Part shown: positions 8,952 through 17,793 of the stretch, piece by piece
How positions within the stretch are numbered: the first letter of the stretch is position 1
How the letters are laid out: each line of letters starts with the position of its first letter
NCBI RefSeq assembly: GCF_007858285.1
Contig: NZ_VFIL01000002.1
Location: 248,001 to 312,000 of the forward strand
DNA length: 64,000 nt
Direction of reading: 5' to 3'
Source: Pseudomonas brenneri
Lineage (GTDB): Bacteria > Pseudomonadota > Gammaproteobacteria > Pseudomonadales > Pseudomonadaceae
Notes under the pieces: model-generated
What the model was told of the DNA's origin: nothing
The model's input: the letters and a program-made list of their open reading frames with translations, nothing else
Database searches by the model: none
Made by a program: the position numbers and the translations under genes

Positions 8952-9102
8952 GACCCGCTGTAAGAGCGGAACCCTAAGTGGCCCTGACCGCAGCAACGGA
9001 TATGTACACATACCAAGAAGACAGTTGTGTAGATACTCATGGCTATCGCGGGCAAGCCCGTACACAGGGTGATCTCCACTATTTGGGAGGCCGTGTTCCA
9101 AA

Positions 9103-10071
9103 TCAGGTCGTAAGGCGCACGCTACCCAAACTCCCACTCAACTCATACGCCACCAACTCCGCCTGGTGCGCCGCCAGGATCTCCGGCAGCGAGCCACGCA
9201 GGTATTCGACCCAGGTCTTGATCTTCGCATCCAGGTACTGGCGCGACGGGTAGATGGCGTACAGGTTCAGTTCCTGGGAGCGGTAAGTCGGCATCATCCG
9301 CACCAGGGTGCCATTGCGCAGGCCTTCGATGGCCGCGTACACCGGCAGCAGGCCGACGCCCATGCCGCTGATGATCGCGGTCTTCATCGCGTCGGCGGAA
9401 TTCACCAGGAATGGCGAACTGTTGATGCTCACGCTTTCCTGGCCATCCGGGCCGTTGAACACCCATTTGTCCAACTGAATCACCGGGCTGACCAGGCGCA
9501 GGCAGGCATGGTTGAGCAGATCACTGGGGCGCTGCGCGCAGCCGTTAGCTTTGACGTAGGCTGGCGAGGCACAGACGATGCTGTAGGTGATCCCCAGGCG
9601 CTGGGAGACAAACCCTGAGTCCGGCAGCTCGCTGGCGAGCACGATGGACACGTCGTAGCCCTCGTCCAGCAGGTCTGGCACGCGGTTGGCCAGGGTCAGG
9701 TCGAAGGTCACATCGGGGTGGGTGCGGCGATAGCGGGCAATCGCGTCGATCACGAAATGCTGGCCGATGCCGGTCATGGTGTGCACTTTGAGCTGCCCGG
9801 CAGGCCGTGCATGGGCGTCGCTGGCCTCGGCCTCGGCTTCCTCGACATAGGCCAGGATTTGCTCACAGCGTAATAAATAGCGTTTGCCCGCCTCGGTCAG
9901 GGCGATGCGGCGGGTGGTGCGGTTGAGCAAACGGGTTTGCAGGTGGGCCTCCAGATTGGAGACCGCGCGCGAGACGTTGGCCGTGGTGGTGTCCAGTTGC
10001 ACGGCGGCGGCGGTGAAGCTGCCGGCTTCGGCGACACAACTGAAGGCGCGCATGTTTTGCAAAGTGTCCAT
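9103..10071 (-). CDS. LysR-type transcriptional regulator, divergent from the FUSC efflux operon
   Basis: This 322-residue regulator has an N-terminal winged helix-turn-helix (FSCVAEAGSFTAAAVQLDTTTANVSRAVSNLEAHL, about residues 10-44). A linker helix and a periplasmic-binding-like effector domain (about 90-295) follow. It is transcribed away from the efflux operon at 10253, with 181 bp between, which is the standard LysR arrangement, so it probably controls that operon. TTATCGCC occurs twice in the gap (near 10141 and 10183) and could be part of the binding sites. Its inducer is likely an organic or aromatic acid if the operon is of the aae type. That is inference from context. Confidence 0.9.
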   Translation of the reverse strand: MDTLQNMRAFSCVAEAGSFTAAAVQLDTTTANVSRAVSNLEAHLQTRLLNRTTRRIALTEAGKRYLLRCEQILAYVEEAEAEASDAHARPAGQLKVHTMTGIGQHFVIDAIARYRRTHPDVTFDLTLANRVPDLLDEGYDVSIVLASELPDSGFVSQRLGITYSIVCASPAYVKANGCAQRPSDLLNHACLRLVSPVIQLDKWVFNGPDGQESVSINSSPFLVNSADAMKTAIISGMGVGLLPVYAAIEGLRNGTLVRMMPTYRSQELNLYAIYPSRQYLDAKIKTWVEYLRGSLPEILAAHQAELVAYELSGSLGSVRLTT

Positions 10072-10252
10072 GGGGTGCTCTCAAGGGAGATGGCAAATTG
10101 TGACACGAAGTTACGGGGGCGAGTGAGCCCGACCAATGGATTATCGCCTTAACGGTAACAAAGATTCACAGGAATCCCACCTTATCGCCATTCCTTGCGC
10201 CCCCTAGAATTGCCGCACCGTCCCCGCAACACCACCTCAGGAATTCGCAGCA

Positions 10253-11764
10253 GTGCCGCGTCGCATCAGCAGAGAGCTGAAGACTCTCAGTGTTTGGGCT
10301 TTATCGTTAGCAATCAGCGGCTGCATCGGAACCGGAGGAGTTGCCCCCCAAGGCAAGAGTCTTGCCGCCAATACCCTGGCCACCGACGACGCGATCCAGA
10401 GCGCCACCCGGGATGCCCACTGGCCGATCACCCGGTGGTGGCAGGTTTATGGCGATCCGCAACTCAATGCCTGGATCGACCTCGCCGTACAAGGCAGCCC
10501 GAGCATGGCCGAAGCCGCCGCGCGGGTGCGTGAAGCGCGGGCCATGGCCGGGCTGGCCGAGTCCGCCGAGGCCGTGCAGATCAACGGGGATGCCACGCTC
10601 AAGCGCCACAACTGGCCGAGCGATCAGTTCTACGGCCCTGGCAAACTGGACAACTCCACCACCTGGGACAACAACGCCGCCTTGGGCCTGAGTTACGCCC
10701 TCGACCTGTGGGGCCGAGAACGCAACGCCACTGAGCGCGCGGTGGACCTGGCCCATATGAGTGTCGCCCAAGCGCGCCAGGCCCAGCTGGAATTGCAGAA
10801 CAACGTGGTGCGCGCGTATATCCAACTGTCGCTGCATTACGCCCAGCGCGATATCGTCGCCGCCACCCTGGCCCAGCAACAGCAGATTCTCGACCTGGCG
10901 CAAAAGCGCCTGGATGGCGGTATCGGCACACATTTTGAAGTCAGCCAGGCCCAGTCCCCATTGCCCGAAACCCACCGGCAACTGGACGCCCTCGACGAAG
11001 AAATCGCCCTGACCCGCAACCAACTGGCGGCTTTGGCCGGCAAGGGCCCGGGGGAGGGGGCAAAACTGCAGCGACCGACCCTGGCCCTCGGCGAACCGCT
11101 GAAACTGCCGTCGGCACTCCCCGCGCAATTGCTTGGCCAGCGTCCCGATGTGGTCGCCAGCCGCTGGCAAGTGGCGGCCCAGGCCCGGGGGATCGACGTG
11201 GCTCACGCCGGCTTCTACCCCAATGTTGACCTGGTGGGCAGCCTCGGCTACGTCGCCACCGGCGGCGGTATGCTGGAGTTCCTCACCGGCAAGAAGCTCA
11301 ACTACAGCGTCGGCCCGGCGATCACCTTGCCGATCTTCGACGGCGGCCGCCTGCGCGCGCAATTGGGCGAGGCCAGCGCCGGCTACGACATTGCCGTGGC
11401 TCGCTACAACCAGACCCTGGTCAATGCGCTCAAGGGCATCAGCGACCAACTGATCCGCCGCGAATCCATGGCCAAGCAGCAAATATTCGCCGCCGAATCG
11501 GTGGCATCGGCGCAGAAAACCTATGACATCGCGATGATCGCCTACCAACGCGGCCTGACCGATTACCTCAATGTTCTCAACGCCCAGACGTTGCTGTTTC
11601 GTCAGCAACAGGTCGAGCAACAGGTCCAGGCTGCGCGCCTGAGCGCCCATGCCGAGCTGGTTACCGCCCTGGGCGGTGGCCTTGGCGCGGGCAGCGATGC
11701 CCCGGCCCCGGACAAGACCCTCCCGAGCAAGACCCCGGCGGCACTGGCCGTGTTCGATCACTGA
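10253..11764 (+). CDS. outer-membrane efflux lipoprotein, NodT/OprM family
   Basis: This 503-residue protein has a lipoprotein signal ending in a lipobox (LAISGC, acylated Cys24). Two OEP repeats of the TolC/OprM fold follow, with marks such as WWQVYGDPQLNAWIDLA, ALGLSYALDLWGRERNA, LGQRPDVVASRWQV and LPIFDGGRLRAQLGEA. It forms the trimeric outer-membrane channel for the pump encoded by the next genes. Translation starts at GTG 10253, after AGGA. The gap to the FUSC gene is only 11 bp, so this is the first gene of a four-gene operon. The extreme C-terminus (APDKTLPSKTPAAL) is low complexity. Confidence 0.92.
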   Translation: MPRRISRELKTLSVWALSLAISGCIGTGGVAPQGKSLAANTLATDDAIQSATRDAHWPITRWWQVYGDPQLNAWIDLAVQGSPSMAEAAARVREARAMAGLAESAEAVQINGDATLKRHNWPSDQFYGPGKLDNSTTWDNNAALGLSYALDLWGRERNATERAVDLAHMSVAQARQAQLELQNNVVRAYIQLSLHYAQRDIVAATLAQQQQILDLAQKRLDGGIGTHFEVSQAQSPLPETHRQLDALDEEIALTRNQLAALAGKGPGEGAKLQRPTLALGEPLKLPSALPAQLLGQRPDVVASRWQVAAQARGIDVAHAGFYPNVDLVGSLGYVATGGGMLEFLTGKKLNYSVGPAITLPIFDGGRLRAQLGEASAGYDIAVARYNQTLVNALKGISDQLIRRESMAKQQIFAAESVASAQKTYDIAMIAYQRGLTDYLNVLNAQTLLFRQQQVEQQVQAARLSAHAELVTALGGGLGAGSDAPAPDKTLPSKTPAALAVFDH

Positions 11765-11775
11765 TCAGGTTTCCC

Positions 11776-13959
11776 ATGACTCCCTTGCCTGCACCGCTGC
11801 GTTGGCTGCATTCCCTGGAATGGCGCCGTGGCTTTTTCGACTGGGCACGCAGTGATGGCGTGACCTGGGTGTATATCTTCAAAGTACTGATCGCCGCGTT
11901 TCTCACCCTGTGGCTGGCGATGCGCCTGGAACTGCCACAACCGCGCACCGCGATGATTACCGTGTTTATCGTGATGCAGCCGCAAAGCGGCCAGGTGTTC
12001 GCCAAGAGTTTCTATCGCTTTCTCGGCACCCTCGCAGGCTCTGCGGTGATGGTGTTGTTGATCGCCTTGTTTGCGCAAAACACTGAGCTGTTCCTTGGCT
12101 CGCTGGCGATCTGGGTTGGCCTGTGCACGGCGGGTGCGACGCGCAACCGTAACTTTCGCGCCTACGGATTTGTGCTGGCCGGTTACACGGCGGCAATGGT
12201 GGGTTTGCCTGCGCTGGCCCACCCGGACGGCGCATTTATGGCGGCGGTATGGCGGGTGCTGGAGATCTCCCTGGGGATTCTCTGCGCGACCCTGGTCAGT
12301 GCCGCAATCCTTCCGCAAACCAGCAGCGCGGCCATGCGCAACGCCTTGTACCAGCGCTTCGGCACCTTCGCCCTGTTTGTCACCGATGGCCTGCGTGGCC
12401 GCAGCCAGCGCGAGGGTTTTGAAAGCAGCAATGTGCGCTTTATCGCCGAAGCCGTGGGCCTGGAAGGGCTGCGCAGCGTCACCGTGTTCGAGGACCCGCA
12501 CATGCGCCGGCGCAACGGCCGCCTGAGTCGTTTGAACAGCGAGTTCATGGGCATCACCACGCGCTTCAATGCCCTGCACCAGTTGCTCGAACGCCTGCGC
12601 AGCGACGCTGCCGACCATGTGGTAGCGGCCATCAAACCCGGTTTGCAGGACCTTGCCGAGCTGCTTGATGGCTTCAGCGGACGAGCCTTGACCAGCCCCG
12701 ATGCGGCACGGCTGGTGAGCCAACTCACGGCTTATAAAGAGGGCCTGCCCGCCAAGGTGCGCAGCCTGCGGGCGCTGTTTCAGGAGAGCGGGCCAAGCGA
12801 CGCCGAGCAACTGGATTTCCATACCGCCTACGAGTTGCTGTACCGCTTTGTCGATGACTTGCACAACTATGCGCAGACCCACGCCTCCCTGGCCGAACAC
12901 AGCCACGAGCGCGAGCACTGGGATGAAGCCTACACCCCCAAAACCAACTGGCTGGCCTGCGCCGCCTCGGGGATTCGCGCGTCATTCATTCTGATCGTCC
13001 TCGGCAGTTACTGGGTGGCCACCGCCTGGCCCAGCGGCGCCACCATGACCCTGATCGCGGCGGCCACCGTGGGCCTGTCGGCCGCTACGCCGAACCCCAA
13101 GCGCATGGCCTTTCAGATGGCCTGCGGCACCTTGATCGGCGCGGTGGTGGGGTTTGTCGAAATGTTCTTCGTGTTCCCCTGGATCGATGGTTTTCCCTTG
13201 CTCTGCGTGATGCTCGCCCCAGTGATCGTGCTGGGTGCGTTCCTGTCGTCGCGGCCGCAATACGCCGGGGTCGGCCTGGGCCTGTTGATTTTTTTCAGCA
13301 CCGGTTCCGTGCCGGATAACCTGACGATCTACAACCCCTACACCTTTATCAACGATTACATCGCGATGATCCTCGGCATGTTGGTGTGTGCGGCGGCGGG
13401 CGCGATCATCCTGCCGCCCAACAGCCCCTGGCTGTGGCGCCGCCTGGAGCGCGACCTGCGCGAGCAAGTGGTGTACGCGATCAGCGGCAAGCTCAAGGGC
13501 CTGGCGTCAAGTTTCGAAAGCCGCACCCGCGACCTGCTGCACCAGGCCTATGGCCTGGCCGCCGGGCAACCGCAGGTGCAGCGCAACCTGTTGCGCTGGA
13601 TGTTCGTGGTGCTGGAAGTCGGCCACGCCATTATTGAGTTGCGCAAGGAACAGGCGATCCTGCCGGTGCATCCGGCGTATGCCGAATCCCAGCCCTGGCG
13701 CCAGGCCATCCGGGTGATGGGGCGCTCGCTGGTGCGGCTGTTCCTGCAACCCGGCCAGAGCAATCTTGAGCGCGCCTTGATCGCGGTGGATCACGCGATC
13801 AGCCGCGTGCAAGCCACTGACGAACCCTTCGCCCCGCACTTCGACACCTCGGCCCTGCGCCGGGTGAAAAGCTACCTGCACTTTATCCGCACGTCCCTGC
13901 TGGACCCGCAATCGCCCCTGGCTGCCCTGAAGCCTTCCGGAGTCGCCCATGCCTCGTGA
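11776..13959 (+). CDS. aaeB: FUSC-family inner-membrane efflux protein (AaeB-like)
   Basis: This 727-residue inner-membrane protein has the duplicated FUSC layout. The first membrane half (about 40-175, starting with FKVLIAAFLTLWLAMRLELPQPRTAMITVF) is followed by a large soluble middle region. A second membrane half (about 395-550, ASGIRASFILIVLGSYWVATAWPSG) and a C-terminal cytoplasmic domain complete it. This is the pattern of AaeB/YccS and plant-like aromatic-acid exporters. With the DUF1656 (AaeX-like) and HlyD (AaeA-like) genes downstream it matches the aaeXAB module, known in E. coli to export p-hydroxybenzoate. The substrate here is inferred, and the presence of an outer-membrane partner makes it a complete tripartite pump. 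Confidence 0.88.
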   Translation: MTPLPAPLRWLHSLEWRRGFFDWARSDGVTWVYIFKVLIAAFLTLWLAMRLELPQPRTAMITVFIVMQPQSGQVFAKSFYRFLGTLAGSAVMVLLIALFAQNTELFLGSLAIWVGLCTAGATRNRNFRAYGFVLAGYTAAMVGLPALAHPDGAFMAAVWRVLEISLGILCATLVSAAILPQTSSAAMRNALYQRFGTFALFVTDGLRGRSQREGFESSNVRFIAEAVGLEGLRSVTVFEDPHMRRRNGRLSRLNSEFMGITTRFNALHQLLERLRSDAADHVVAAIKPGLQDLAELLDGFSGRALTSPDAARLVSQLTAYKEGLPAKVRSLRALFQESGPSDAEQLDFHTAYELLYRFVDDLHNYAQTHASLAEHSHEREHWDEAYTPKTNWLACAASGIRASFILIVLGSYWVATAWPSGATMTLIAAATVGLSAATPNPKRMAFQMACGTLIGAVVGFVEMFFVFPWIDGFPLLCVMLAPVIVLGAFLSSRPQYAGVGLGLLIFFSTGSVPDNLTIYNPYTFINDYIAMILGMLVCAAAGAIILPPNSPWLWRRLERDLREQVVYAISGKLKGLASSFESRTRDLLHQAYGLAAGQPQVQRNLLRWMFVVLEVGHAIIELRKEQAILPVHPAYAESQPWRQAIRVMGRSLVRLFLQPGQSNLERALIAVDHAISRVQATDEPFAPHFDTSALRRVKSYLHFIRTSLLDPQSPLAALKPSGVAHAS

Positions 13960-14149
13960 AATCGCGTTCCACGGCATCTACATGCCAACCATGACCCTGA
14001 TGTTTTTCATTGCCGCGGGGCTGGCCTGGGCCCTGGACCGTTTCCTGGCGGGTTATGACGTGTACCGTTTTTTCTGGCACCCGGCGTTGCTGCGCCTGAG
14101 CCTATTTGTTTGCCTGTTCGGCGCCATGGCGCTGACCGTCTACCGTTGA
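13949..14149 (+). CDS. aaeX: DUF1656 small membrane protein (AaeX-like)
   Basis: This 66-residue protein has two predicted transmembrane helices (MTLMFFIAAGLAWALDRFL and LLRLSLFVCLFGAMALTVY). The Pro-Arg-Glu start (MPREIAFHGIYMPT) is typical of DUF1656. Its start overlaps the end of the FUSC gene by 11 bp, so it is translationally coupled. Such small proteins accompany FUSC/HlyD efflux pairs; their exact role is not established. Confidence 0.88.
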   Translation: MPREIAFHGIYMPTMTLMFFIAAGLAWALDRFLAGYDVYRFFWHPALLRLSLFVCLFGAMALTVYR

Positions 14150-14159
14150 GAATGCCCTG

Positions 14160-15020
14160 ATGAAAAAGTTTTTCAGCCTGCTTGCGACATTGCTGGTCTT
14201 GGCCCTGGCGATCTGGATTGGCCGTACGCTGTGGGTGCATTACATGCAGACCCCGTGGACCCGTGATGGCCGGGTGCGCGCCGACATCATCAACGTCGCT
14301 GCCGACGTCACTGGCGAGGTGGTTGACGTGCCGGTGCGCGACAACCAGTTGGTGAAAAAGGGCGACCTGCTGATGCAGATCGACCCCGAGCACTACCGCA
14401 TTGCGGTGAAACAGGCGCAATCACTGGTGGCGTCACGCAAGGCCACCTGGGAGATGCGCAAGGTCAATGCGCACCGCCGCGCTGACCTTGACGCCCTGGT
14501 GATCTCCAAGGAAAACCGCGACGACGCCAGCAACATCGCCGACTCGGCCCTGGCCGACTACCAGCATGCCCAGGCGCAACTGGAAGCGGCGGAGCTGAAT
14601 TTGAAACGCACGCACGTGGTGGCGGCCGTCGATGGTTATGTCACCAACCTCAACGTACATCGCGGCGATTACGCGCGCATCGGCGAGGCGAAGATGGCAG
14701 TCGTCGATATGAACTCGTTCTGGGTCTATGGCTTCTTCGAAGAAACCAAGCTGCCCCATGTAAAAGTGGGGGATAAAGCCGACATGCAACTGATGAGCGG
14801 CGAAACCCTCAAGGGCCATGTGGAAAGCATCTCGCGCGGCATCTACGACCGTGACAACCCTGAAAGCCGCGAACTGATCGCCGACGTGAACCCGACCTTC
14901 AACTGGGTGCGCCTGGCCCAGCGTGTGCCGGTGCGCATTCATATCGATGAAGTGCCGGAAGGCGTGCTGCTGGCGGCTGGTATCACGTGCACGGTGATCG
15001 TGAACCAGACACAACACTAA
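14160..15020 (+). CDS. aaeA: HlyD-family efflux adaptor (AaeA-like)
   Basis: This 286-residue periplasmic adaptor has one N-terminal membrane anchor (about 5-22). It is followed by a lipoyl half-motif (ADVTGEVVDVPVRDNQLVKKGDLLMQID), a short helical hairpin (about 80-145), the second lipoyl half (VVAAVDGYVTNLNVHRGDYA) and a beta-barrel domain. It would connect the FUSC permease to the lipoprotein channel at 10253. It starts 10 bp after the DUF1656 gene and is the last gene of the operon. The family call is firm; the symbol is by analogy with E. coli aaeA. Confidence 0.9.
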   Translation: MKKFFSLLATLLVLALAIWIGRTLWVHYMQTPWTRDGRVRADIINVAADVTGEVVDVPVRDNQLVKKGDLLMQIDPEHYRIAVKQAQSLVASRKATWEMRKVNAHRRADLDALVISKENRDDASNIADSALADYQHAQAQLEAAELNLKRTHVVAAVDGYVTNLNVHRGDYARIGEAKMAVVDMNSFWVYGFFEETKLPHVKVGDKADMQLMSGETLKGHVESISRGIYDRDNPESRELIADVNPTFNWVRLAQRVPVRIHIDEVPEGVLLAAGITCTVIVNQTQH

Positions 15021-15061
15021 AAGTGTGGGATCTGGTTTGGTCACAGATTTTTTGCGGTTGA

Positions 15062-15520
15062 CTAAGAGATTGACGCGTTAGCCCTGATTTTACGCCGACG
15101 CTTGACCCTCAGCATGCTGGTGCAGCGGCGGTGGTTTCTTGTATTGAGGATGACCAGGCAGAGCAGAGATTGCAGCAGAGGAAATAGCGCAAACAGAGTG
15201 ACCGGGTGGTTGCCCAAGTAGTCCGCCGAAAGCAGAACATTCAGAGCCGCGACACATGCAAGTAGTGGAGGGCCCAAACGAAACCCTAGCGCCACCAAGG
15301 CTAATCCGATACACATTGCCAATACCAGTATCAGGCTTGCCATCACAGCATAGTCGCTAGAGAGATAGTTTATTCGGGCGTAATAAGAGAGGCTATGTGA
15401 CAGGTTGCCCGAGATGCTCACTAAGTTCATTGATGTTGCAGTACCCACCGTGAAAGCAAAGCGTTGGGTGTAACCACGCAATGTTCGCGGCTTGCATACC
15501 GTATTGGCGTTATTGGTCAT
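15062..15520 (-). CDS. unrecognised inner-membrane protein, 152 aa
   Basis: I do not recognise this family. The ATG at 15520 has a GAGGAG ribosome site 9 nt upstream. After a polar N-terminus of about 55 residues there are three or four hydrophobic segments: ASLILVLAMCIGLALVALGF, PPLLACVAALNVLLSADYL and VTLFALFPLLQSLLCLVIL. A very basic tail follows (NHRRCTSMLRVKRRRKIRA), so the C-terminus is probably cytoplasmic. Its start overlaps the end of the upstream gene by 11 bp, so the two are made together. Base composition is lower in GC than its neighbours. The role is unknown. Confidence 0.65.
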   Translation of the reverse strand: MTNNANTVCKPRTLRGYTQRFAFTVGTATSMNLVSISGNLSHSLSYYARINYLSSDYAVMASLILVLAMCIGLALVALGFRLGPPLLACVAALNVLLSADYLGNHPVTLFALFPLLQSLLCLVILNTRNHRRCTSMLRVKRRRKIRANASIS

Positions 15521-15902
15521 GGCTACTGAACTCCTCATAAAGCGCGATGACGATGTGGTTAATATTTCCAGAGATGCTGCTACCTGTGACGGCTATCGCG
15601 GCCCCTATCTGATCTGCTATCTGAGTGAGAATGTCTCGGCGTAATTGGGCATTGCTGTAGCGTTTAGGAAGAGTTCCGGCCAACTGCTTCAACCGGATTA
15701 TTTCGCGAGGATGGCGAGGGTTTTTCAGTCGCAGCACCGTCACCCGATAATCACTGCTGATATGCACTACGCCAGCCCCGACGATGGCAGGATCGGCGTC
15801 AATGGTTCGATAGAGCCTGGGCAGGTCCAGTAGGCTGGTTAGTCGTTGACGAGTTGTTATGTGGGCATTGGGCACGCCGCTGCTGAGAAAGTCCTTGAGC
15901 AT
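15510..15902 (-). CDS. unrecognised soluble protein, 130 aa, paired with a membrane protein
   Basis: This protein is not recognised. The chosen ATG (15902) follows AAGGTGAAAGG; upstream the same frame stays open through a REP pair, which is unlikely to be the true start. The protein is mixed alpha/beta, with a hydrophobic central strand (ADPAIVGAGVVHISSDYRVTV), a basic segment (RLKNPRHPREIIRLKQLAG) and a C-terminal region with IGAAIAVTGSSISGNINHIV. No signal peptide is visible. It overlaps the membrane-protein gene at 15062-15520, forming a two-gene operon. Possible roles such as a signalling or immunity pair are guesses. Confidence 0.6.
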   Translation of the reverse strand: MLKDFLSSGVPNAHITTRQRLTSLLDLPRLYRTIDADPAIVGAGVVHISSDYRVTVLRLKNPRHPREIIRLKQLAGTLPKRYSNAQLRRDILTQIADQIGAAIAVTGSSISGNINHIVIALYEEFSSHDQ

Positions 15903-15983
15903 CCTTTCACCTTTCCTTGGACAAGAGGTGAAAGAGCCTGAAGATTGGTTACCGTTAATGATGTCAGCTAGTTCGCGGATTGC

Positions 15984-16084
15984 TGTAGGAGCCGGCTTGC
16001 CGGCGAAGAACCTGAGAGCAACGCGGGGTACCTGGTGCTCCGTGTCAGCGTTGACGTTTTTCGCTGGCAAGCCAGCTCCTACAG
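15984..16084. repeat. REP pair, GTAGGAGCCGGC class
   Basis: The units GTAGGAGCCGGCTTGCCGGCGAA and TTCGCTGGCAAGCCAGCTCCTAC are inverted around about 55 bp. The same class of unit occurs in the copy inside algK (32579). It lies between the NTF2-like gene stop and the start of the unknown pair. Confidence 0.88.
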
Positions 16085-16090
16085 GAGGCG

Positions 16091-16495
16091 TTATTGGCCC
16101 TGGATATAGGTCTCGTGCAGATGGCGCCACAGCAGCGCGCCACTGGCTTGTTTCTCGAATACTACGGTGGCACGGCGGTCTGTTTGTGTACCGCTGTCAT
16201 CGATCTGGCGTTCGCGGTAGGTCACCGTGGCCCCGCGTGCATGCCGGTCAATGCCTGCCATTTCACTCAAGGTGATTTTCAATCCGGGCCGCATGCCGCC
16301 CAGGCGAGTGAACAGGGCATTGACCCCGGCGGCATTGACCCGTGCGCCGGTGGCGGGGGCGATCATGCTGAATTCGGGGGAGAAGCGCGCAAGCAGGTTC
16401 TGCAGGGTGCCTTCGGGTGCCACGCCGGCAAACCATTGCTCGATTTCTATGTGGGTCTGGATCACTTCTTCAAAAAAATCACTGTAGTCAATCAT
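16091..16495 (-). CDS. NTF2-like/DUF4440-type small protein
   Basis: This 134-residue soluble protein has the layout of the SnoaL/DUF4440 NTF2-like fold. An N-terminal helix pair (DYSDFFEEVIQTHIEIEQWFAG) is followed by LLARFSPEFSMIAPATGARVNA and a final beta sheet ending VVFEKQASGALLWRHLHETYI. Members are small-molecule-binding proteins or isomerase-like enzymes, so the reaction cannot be named. The ATG overlaps the MFS gene stop (ATGA), so it is coupled to that exporter and probably acts on the same compound. The longer in-frame extension upstream is out-of-frame MFS sequence and is not used. Confidence 0.75.
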   Translation of the reverse strand: MIDYSDFFEEVIQTHIEIEQWFAGVAPEGTLQNLLARFSPEFSMIAPATGARVNAAGVNALFTRLGGMRPGLKITLSEMAGIDRHARGATVTYRERQIDDSGTQTDRRATVVFEKQASGALLWRHLHETYIQGQ

Positions 16496-17682
16496 CGTTG
16501 CGGCTCGCTGGCTGGGTGAAGCAGCGTGCGGACTCTGGAAGCATCCAGGTGCAGCACTGCGAAGAGTGGCAGCAGTGTCAGGGCTGCCGCTATCGTGAAG
16601 GTTATGCTGAAGGAATCCAAGGCCGACAACAGTGCGCTGAGCGCTGCGGCACCCAGGCAGAAGCTGACTTGCCGATTGATATTCCACAGCGCGCTGGCAT
16701 GGCCCATGCGTTCGACGGGAACATCGAGAAACGCCAGGGTCTGTGCGGTGCTGCTGCACAGGCTGCCGCCCAGGCCCATTGAGGCGTAGGCAAGAATGAT
16801 CAGCACAGGTTCGGCGGTGTTCAGCAGCACAATACCGCTGCATTGCAGCACCATGCCCGCCAGCAGCAATGGCTTGGGCCCACAGCGGTTGAACAATTTT
16901 TTGCTGAGGAAAATGGCCAGGGCCGACGCCACTGCCCATGGCAGCATCAGGGCCCCGGTGCGTGTCGCGTCGTATCCAAGGCCGCGCAGATAGAGGATGG
17001 CAATCAGGCTGGTGCCGATAAAGACCCCGGGAATAAACAGATAGACCAGCATCGCCACCCGTAACAGCGGGCTGCTCAGGGAGGTGAAAATCCCCCCCAG
17101 CTCAAGCACAGGGCGAACATTTGTTGGTTGGTCGGGTTTTATCCACAGCAGCGCCAGCAGTAAGGTCAGCAGCGCCAGCGGCAGGTTGGCGTAGAAGATC
17201 CAGCGCCACGACACACTGTCGACGATCACCCCGCCCAGCGCTGGGGACAATGCTGGTACCAGTAACGCGACGGACATCACCCTGGCGGTGAGTTGGCTGC
17301 GTTCTGCTGGGGGAAAGTGCCGGTAGGCCATTGCCTGGCCCACCGGGATCAGTAAGCCACCCCCCAACCCTTGCAGGCCGCGCCAACCGATCAGCGCTTC
17401 AATCGAACTCGCCTGCCCGACCATCACCGAGGCTGCGGCGAACAGCAGCAGGCTGACGGCAATCAGGTTTCTTTCCCCCAGCATGGCGGCCAGCCACACA
17501 CTCATGGGAATGATCGCAGTCAGGCCGAGCATGTAGGCATTGCTGACCCACGCCAATTGCGTGACCGAAGCCTGCAGTTCGCGGGCGATATCCGGGTAGG
17601 CAATGGTGGCGACAAACATGTTCACCAGGTCGAGGGTAAAACCCAGTAAAAAGATCCAGGCGACTTTCGAGCGGTAGGTCAT
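16492..17682 (-). CDS. MFS drug/metabolite exporter, Bcr/EmrB-like, 12 TM
   Basis: This 396-residue protein has about 12 transmembrane segments. The first half carries the drug:H+ antiporter marks LAWVSNAYMLGLTAIIPMSVWL (motif D1-like), LIGWRGLQGLGGGLLIPVGQ (motif B with its Arg) and PALSPALGGVIVDSVSWRWIFYANLP (motif C). It is an inner-membrane exporter with an unknown substrate. The gene is divergent from the LysR regulator at 17794, and a near-perfect palindrome lies in the gap, so control by that regulator is likely. The downstream NTF2-like gene overlaps it by 4 bp. Confidence 0.9.
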   Translation of the reverse strand: MTYRSKVAWIFLLGFTLDLVNMFVATIAYPDIARELQASVTQLAWVSNAYMLGLTAIIPMSVWLAAMLGERNLIAVSLLLFAAASVMVGQASSIEALIGWRGLQGLGGGLLIPVGQAMAYRHFPPAERSQLTARVMSVALLVPALSPALGGVIVDSVSWRWIFYANLPLALLTLLLALLWIKPDQPTNVRPVLELGGIFTSLSSPLLRVAMLVYLFIPGVFIGTSLIAILYLRGLGYDATRTGALMLPWAVASALAIFLSKKLFNRCGPKPLLLAGMVLQCSGIVLLNTAEPVLIILAYASMGLGGSLCSSTAQTLAFLDVPVERMGHASALWNINRQVSFCLGAAALSALLSALDSFSITFTIAAALTLLPLFAVLHLDASRVRTLLHPASEPQR

Positions 17683-17756
17683 CAGGGCGTTCCTGCATTC
17701 AATCCTGGCAGGGTAGAGTGCTGCGGATGCTTGGGGAACGCTGGTTTGGCTGTTAG

Positions 17757-17779
17757 TTTGTCAAAAATATTTTGACAAA
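17757..17779. promoter_or_regulatory. palindromic operator between MFS exporter and LysR genes
   Basis: Arms TTTGTCAAAA and TTTTGACAAA are perfect 10-bp reverse complements around a 3-base centre (ATA). The site ends 14 bp before the LysR ATG and lies about 75 bp upstream of the MFS start. It contains a T-N11-A core as expected of LysR-type sites. It is the most likely binding site of the adjacent regulator and could control both divergent genes. Confidence 0.7.
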
Positions 17780-17793
17780 TGGAGGCGTGGCCC

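Noticed and set aside
8725..9253. Short open frames across the repeat block upstream of the LysR gene
   Set aside because: They lie on hairpin-rich repeats, lack ribosome sites and have compositions set by the repeats.
11758..12918. Long minus-strand open frame opposite the FUSC gene
   Set aside because: It is antisense to a clear membrane protein gene in a GC-rich genome and has His/Gln/Arg-rich shadow composition.
15903..16130. N-terminal extension of the 130-aa unknown protein through a REP pair
   Set aside because: An ATG with AAGGTG lies at 15902 and the extension is REP-encoded ([16 protein letters not shown]).
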